A stretch of DNA of 64,000 bases from Bathynomus jamesi (Eukaryota; Arthropoda; Malacostraca; Isopoda; Cirolanidae): contig JAJOZX010000194.1 of the NCBI GenBank assembly GCA_023014485.1, positions 1,164,501 through 1,228,500 on the forward strand, read 5' to 3'. Below the pieces are notes generated by a model that had not been told where the DNA came from, did no database searches, and saw only the letters and a list, made by a program, of their open reading frames with translations. Shown here in pieces: positions 39,401 through 45,400 of this stretch. A program made the translations under genes and the position numbers. Position 1 is the stretch's first letter. Every line of letters starts with the position of its first letter.

Positions 39401-42400
39401 GCATGTTCTACTCCTTAGCTGTGACAGGGAAAAGGAATAAGCTGAAGTGGTTCATTTCGAACTTTAAGATCATCATCATTTGTCAAATTCTGTAAAATAG
39501 GTGGAGGGATGATGGTTTCGTTGTCCCAGTCGATCATGTTAGGATAATCGTCTGCTTCAAAGTTCAGTGTTTTTGGCAGCTCAAAATTTCTCGCATTGGT
39601 GCTCCTAGTTCTTGCTCGAATGATGTGCTGAAGAGCGAGCTCTCTGACCTCTCTTGTGTCTGTTATTGAGAGTAAGATATTATCTGGGTGGGCAAAATAG
39701 GCGTTATTTCTGAGGACACGCTCCATAATCATCCGATGCTTTTTATCTAAGCCTTTAAGCAAGTGCATAATATACAAAAAATTAGATGCTCCCTCATTTG
39801 CCTTTGGATGAGACTTTATCCAAAACTAGCCTGGAGCGTAAACCAGCATTATAATTTTCACTAGGTCTTGGATGTTTTTGTCTGGATTCCGTGTAGACAT
39901 ATAAGCGCAGGATCCTGTTTGCTCGTGTTAGCCATCTTGCATGATGGAGGGCACCTGGGGATCTGGTGGCTAACGCTTGTGAGATGCGTCCAGATTGTAT
40001 GCTAATGCACATTTCATACATATATTTTTGGTCACTGCTGAAACTTTTAACAATATCGGCCGAAACTTCTTTAATGTTGCCCTCTACAGGGGTATAATCA
40101 ACTATATCCAGTTTGGTCAAATCCTCTGAGTTTATTTCCAAGAGAACCTTTGAAGGTGTTTGGTCCCGAAGTTTTTCCGTTTGAGGTATAGTATTCCATG
40201 GATTTTAGGTCCTCCCTTTTTCCATACCTTAACAATTGAAATTTCTGTGTAAAATTTCATATTGCCCTCCGACTACTTGTAGATTCTCTTCGTCTATAAA
40301 GATCTTATATCCTCTGGGTTTCTTATTTTTCTACTGATCTTTGTGTCATCGGCAAAGGATGTTACTGTGCTGTCACTAGTAACGTCCTAATGTCAGTCAG
40401 CATGATCATGAAGAGTAATGGAGCTAATACTGTTCCTTGTGGTACTGAGCTGAGGACCTCTGATTCTGATGAAGCTGTTTCTTGTACTGTAACGACTTGC
40501 CGCCGCTTACTAAGAAATTATATATCCATTTTCCTACTTTACCTGTTATTTCCATATATTTCAGTTCATGTATTATCATTCCATAGTCACACTTGTCAAA
40601 CGCCTTGGCAAAGTCTGTGTATACATATCCTAGTTTTAATTACTTTCAAGTGCATCAATAATGTTGTTGTGTTCCATTAGTTGTGATAGGCATGATCTTC
40701 CTGACCGGAATCCATGTTGGTTATCATTTAATTTTTTCTGAGTTTTCAAAAAGTCATAGATTTTTTTCTCTAACTATTCTTTCAAATATTTTAGTGAGAT
40801 GAGATGTAAGCGACACTGGCTTATAGTTTTTGGCCTTGGATCGATCTTCTCCTTTATATATTGGGACTATGCTCGCTCTCTTCAGGATGTCCGGTATTTC
40901 TCTCGTGTCTAGTGATCGTCTCCATATCCAATATAGGGGCTCAGCGATTGCATTCTTGCCGTTTTTGATCAGTGTGGCATTCCATTTGTCCGGTCATGCT
41001 GCCGATTGTGCTTTTAGTTTCCCTATAGCTTGTGTAATATCATGTTGTAAAGTCGAAGTCTGTTATACTTTCCCCTTGTAGTTCTTCAAAGAACGCGTTT
41101 CATCGCATATCAATTTATGTTTTTGCGATATTGAAAGGTGATTCATATCGAGCTCTTAATATTTCAGATATCTCTGTTAGATCATCAGATAAAGCATTGT
41201 CTTCATTTTTCAAAGGTTCGACAGTCGTGATTTTTAAGACTTTTTTTGCAAAATTATGGAAGTACTTTGAGTTAACCTTTATCGCTTCTATAGCGTCGTC
41301 GGCTTTTTCTGTATGCTTCTCAATTAGGTCTTGTATGACGCAATCTATAATCTGCAGTTTATCATTTAATATTTTTCTAATATCTTTGCAGTTTCTTATT
41401 TTTGCAGTCACTCTTTTCTCTTTTGGAACACTAACCTCTTTGTCTCTGGAACCTGCTTCTCTTTCCTCTTTGTTGCATTTTTGGGACGTCTCTTTCCACA
41501 ATTTCCAGCGTCTTCTCCTCTAAGGTCATTAGCATCTCTTCCGTTGTCTTGGCCTTGAAGATGGTTTTCCAGTCTATTGCTTCCATGCTGGATGCAACAC
41601 CTTCCCAGTTTATAGCTTTGGAGTGAAAATTAAAAATTTCGAATTTGCTTCTTTCCATTGTGCGTGTTTTTAATTTCCTGTTGCTTTTATATTAGTTATT
41701 TCAGTAATGTTGTGATCAGATATAGTTGGTATATTTCTGTTATCAAGTAGGTTGTTGTTTGTGAATATCAAATCTAGGCAGTTGTTTTTTCTTGTTTTCT
41801 GTTTTTTCTTGTGTTAACATAAATTCATCGGCTATAGCTAGGAGCATTTTTGCCTGCTCCTGGTCTTCCGTGTGACCCCCTTGTCTTGGGGTAGAAGAAA
41901 CATAAGAAGTGAAACAAACTTTAAGGGAAAAAATATACTTAAATAATGTAAACGAAGGAATTATGAAGGAAAAATGGAACAATTCTTGGAGATAAGAATT
42001 GATTATTCTAAAGAATTGAAGAAAAAATGAGAGTTGGTTGGAACTTAAGCTTAGCTGGTAGTTCAGACATAACTACCTGAAACAAATAAATGAAGGTGAC
42101 TAGAAATCTTGAAATTACAGGAATAAAAAATCTATTTTATTTCTCTCCTTTCTCCTAACCCTTGTAATGCATGTAACATAACAATAAGAAAAAATAATTA
42201 AACTTTACAAATTTGCTGCATTGGGCCATAAAGGGTATAATACTTCCCGTCAGGAAGATCCGGAGGGGGGAAAAAAAAGAAGTTTTTCCGGATCAGTCGT
42301 GCAGCTTTGTTTTTTACTTTTTTACTTTTTATGACCTTGTAGACACCTTGCATTAGTTATATTTATTTATAATTATTCTAAATTATTTATATTCGTATTA

Positions 42401-45400
42401 TATACGAATAGTCATAATAAATTATATGGGATTGGGCGGGGGGAGCCATGGCTACGCTGGTGGTGGCATAGCAAGACCCTATAGCCGGCCATACACGCTC
42501 AATTATTTCGTCCCAGTTCCATGTTCAGTGTTCGACTTGACGTGAAACTCGAGAGCTAATGGTGGTAAACAGTCTCCTCGTTCAATGTTTTGCATCATCT
42601 TACTTGACTTGAATGAATTCCGTCACTGCCTGATATTTTTGGGCGGAGCCAAATTCATTGTCGAGTAAAATGACCAGTGTATGGACACATCAAGTATTTT
42701 TCTCAGTTTATAGAAAAAGTTTCGTTGGTAAAGGTTGCGTTCCTCCCTCCTGTAATGTCACATTTAAGATAATTTAATCGAGAATTTTTAACTAAATTTC
42801 TAGATTTATATGGAGGAGAACATTGTCTGTGAAAAATTAAATCAAAAGAATATTCGAACAAACAGTTGAAGGCTGAATTTAACGGTCATGTAAGATGTTA
42901 ATGTGTGTGGGATCTTGCGCGTTCAAGTTTCACGTAAAGTCTAATATTGAACGTGGGACAGACAGAGACGAAATAATTGAGCGTGTATGGCTGGCTTATA
43001 ACCGTCTTTTCTTCCAGTGAGTGATGTTTTTAGGAGTGACGGGTGTGACAGTCACCGTGCAGCATATATGTATTCAACTGCGAAACATTCTGCTAGAACA
43101 GCGGTTCTCAAACTGGGATACGGCGTACCCCCAGGGGTACATGAGGGAATCTTAGGGGGTATACGAAGGGGTCCTGAAAATATAACCCTTTTAATTTTCT
43201 ATATGATTAACAAACGGCCACGAGTCACACAGTCGTAAAGAAAGTAAAAATCCTCCGTCTCTCTCGAAAATCCAGAGAATCCCGCGAAAGAATTCAAGGG
43301 GTACGGAAGAAGAAAAAGTTTGAGAACCGCTGTGCTAGAACAACGGATGATCAGTCTTGAGAATGCATATGCAAACAGGATTCCTGCAATGCTCGATTTG
43401 GTATCTTTTATACTGTGCGAGACCATTCGAAATACATTGAATAAATGGAAACTTGAGTACGAAACAGATTTGAACCTCCGAAATAAAAAATCCTCAAAAT
43501 CGGCTATTGCGCTAATTCAAAAAATATTTAAAAAATTATACTTTGTCATTTTTAAGTCAACACCTATCTTATACTTTATTTTTGTTTTTCTTTTCATGTT
43601 GTTCTGAAACCATCTTGAAATAGACATTTTTGTTAAGGCTATATCTTATTGGAATTACTGTAGAAATAGATTTACATTCTGTAAAATTCAAAGATGGATG
43701 GCGAAGGATGTAGAAATGGTAGCGTCAATAAGTTTACTTTTTCTCAGGCACATTTATTCTCCACCAAAACTGGATTGCAGTAGAGGAAAGCGTCCTCTAA
43801 CGACTGGTATCTCAAATTATGTCAACTCTACGTCACTACAACCGTTATTTGCTCTTATTATCAATGAAGAACATAAAGCTGACTACGGAGTTCAGTCATT
43901 TTCCTGCTGCTATCAACCTATTACGACAGATGATCCTGATAAGTTCAAAAAGAATCTCGTTGAGGATGACTATCCAGGTGATAAATATGTGTAAGTATTT
44001 ATAAACTGAGCTCATACTTTTATGTTAGTTCTGTTGATAACGTAAAGAGATTAAGTAACATGATTACCTGTTATATTTTGAAACTTAACTACTTGCAGTC
44101 ACAAAAATAGACACTCGTTGTCGTACATTCTAATTTGGAAATTAGCTTTAAAAAAAACCTTTTGTTAACGACAAACTTGTTACAAACTATAGACAGGTCA
44201 GAATCATTGATAGGTTCTTGCAAATTTGATCGGTTAAGCTACGAGTGTCAATGGTTTTGACTTGTCCATAATTAGGAAGTGCCACCTTAACGAGGCTAGA
44301 GGACTAACCCTCAGTTTAATACACTGTTTTTTAATACTTTTTTTTTTTAATACACATGGAAACTTAATGCCCTACGCACCCTAACTAGTACTACATTTGG
44401 ACAACGCAAAGAAACCCTCACCACCCTATACAAACAATTCATCCGTACAACATTAAATTATGCTTCACCAGCCTGGCACCTCACAATATCCAGCACCAAC
44501 AAAAATCAACTGTAAATCATTCAAAACAAAGCCCTCAGAATCATCACCGGATGCACACAAACCCCCACATCTATACTCGGAAACTAACATCCTTCCAATA
44601 CAAACGCACCTTAACATGATAGGCACACAGTTCTTTGCCAAAACCCTCGCGCCAACCCACCCATGCCACCGCCTTGCCATAACCCCCCAACCACCACGAA
44701 ACAAAAGAAACCCCAACATCACACTACTCACCACACTACCTCCATGCCCTCCACAACAAAACCAAACAAAACATATACACACACAATATGTAAACCAACA
44801 TATTGACACACTACCAAATAACCAAATTCTACAAGCACGACCACCCATCATAGCCAAAGAAGAAGCACTACCGAGACACACACGAGTTACCCTCTCTAGA
44901 CTCGGATCCAGCCACCACCCCTCCCTACATTATTACAGATACCTCGTACACCAAACGAACAATGCAAACTGTCCACGGTGTGACCACACCAACGAAAACA
45001 CCGAACACCTAATTCTTACATGCCCCCACTTCCAACACCTTAGACAAACACACATCATGTCATCGGTCAGAAATCTGGGGCGCGGCCGGCCGCGGTGGCG
45101 GCCTGGTTAGGGGACGCGGGCTGGCCATAATAGACCAGTCAGAGGGCTAAAAAGTAAGTACACATAATGTACTTTATACTGGCTTGTAATCTTGAAGTCG
45201 GTGTGTTTAATCAACTCGTTAAAAGTTCTGAATTTTAGTACGCATTTTAAATTTTCTTTATCTACCGGGAGCTCAACAAATAATAAGTCCTTTAATTTAT
45301 TTTAGTTTCAGTCTGAACATTTTAAAGATCTAATTAAGGATTTCAAAATGTGTTTTCGACTTAATGCTTAAAATTTTTTTAAAAATTTTCACATTCAGAA

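Noticed and set aside
43698..43747. Extending DUF229 exon 3 upstream to an in-frame ATG
   Set aside because: The acceptor at 43746-43747 restores the exact frame and the family sequence; upstream codons do not match DUF229.
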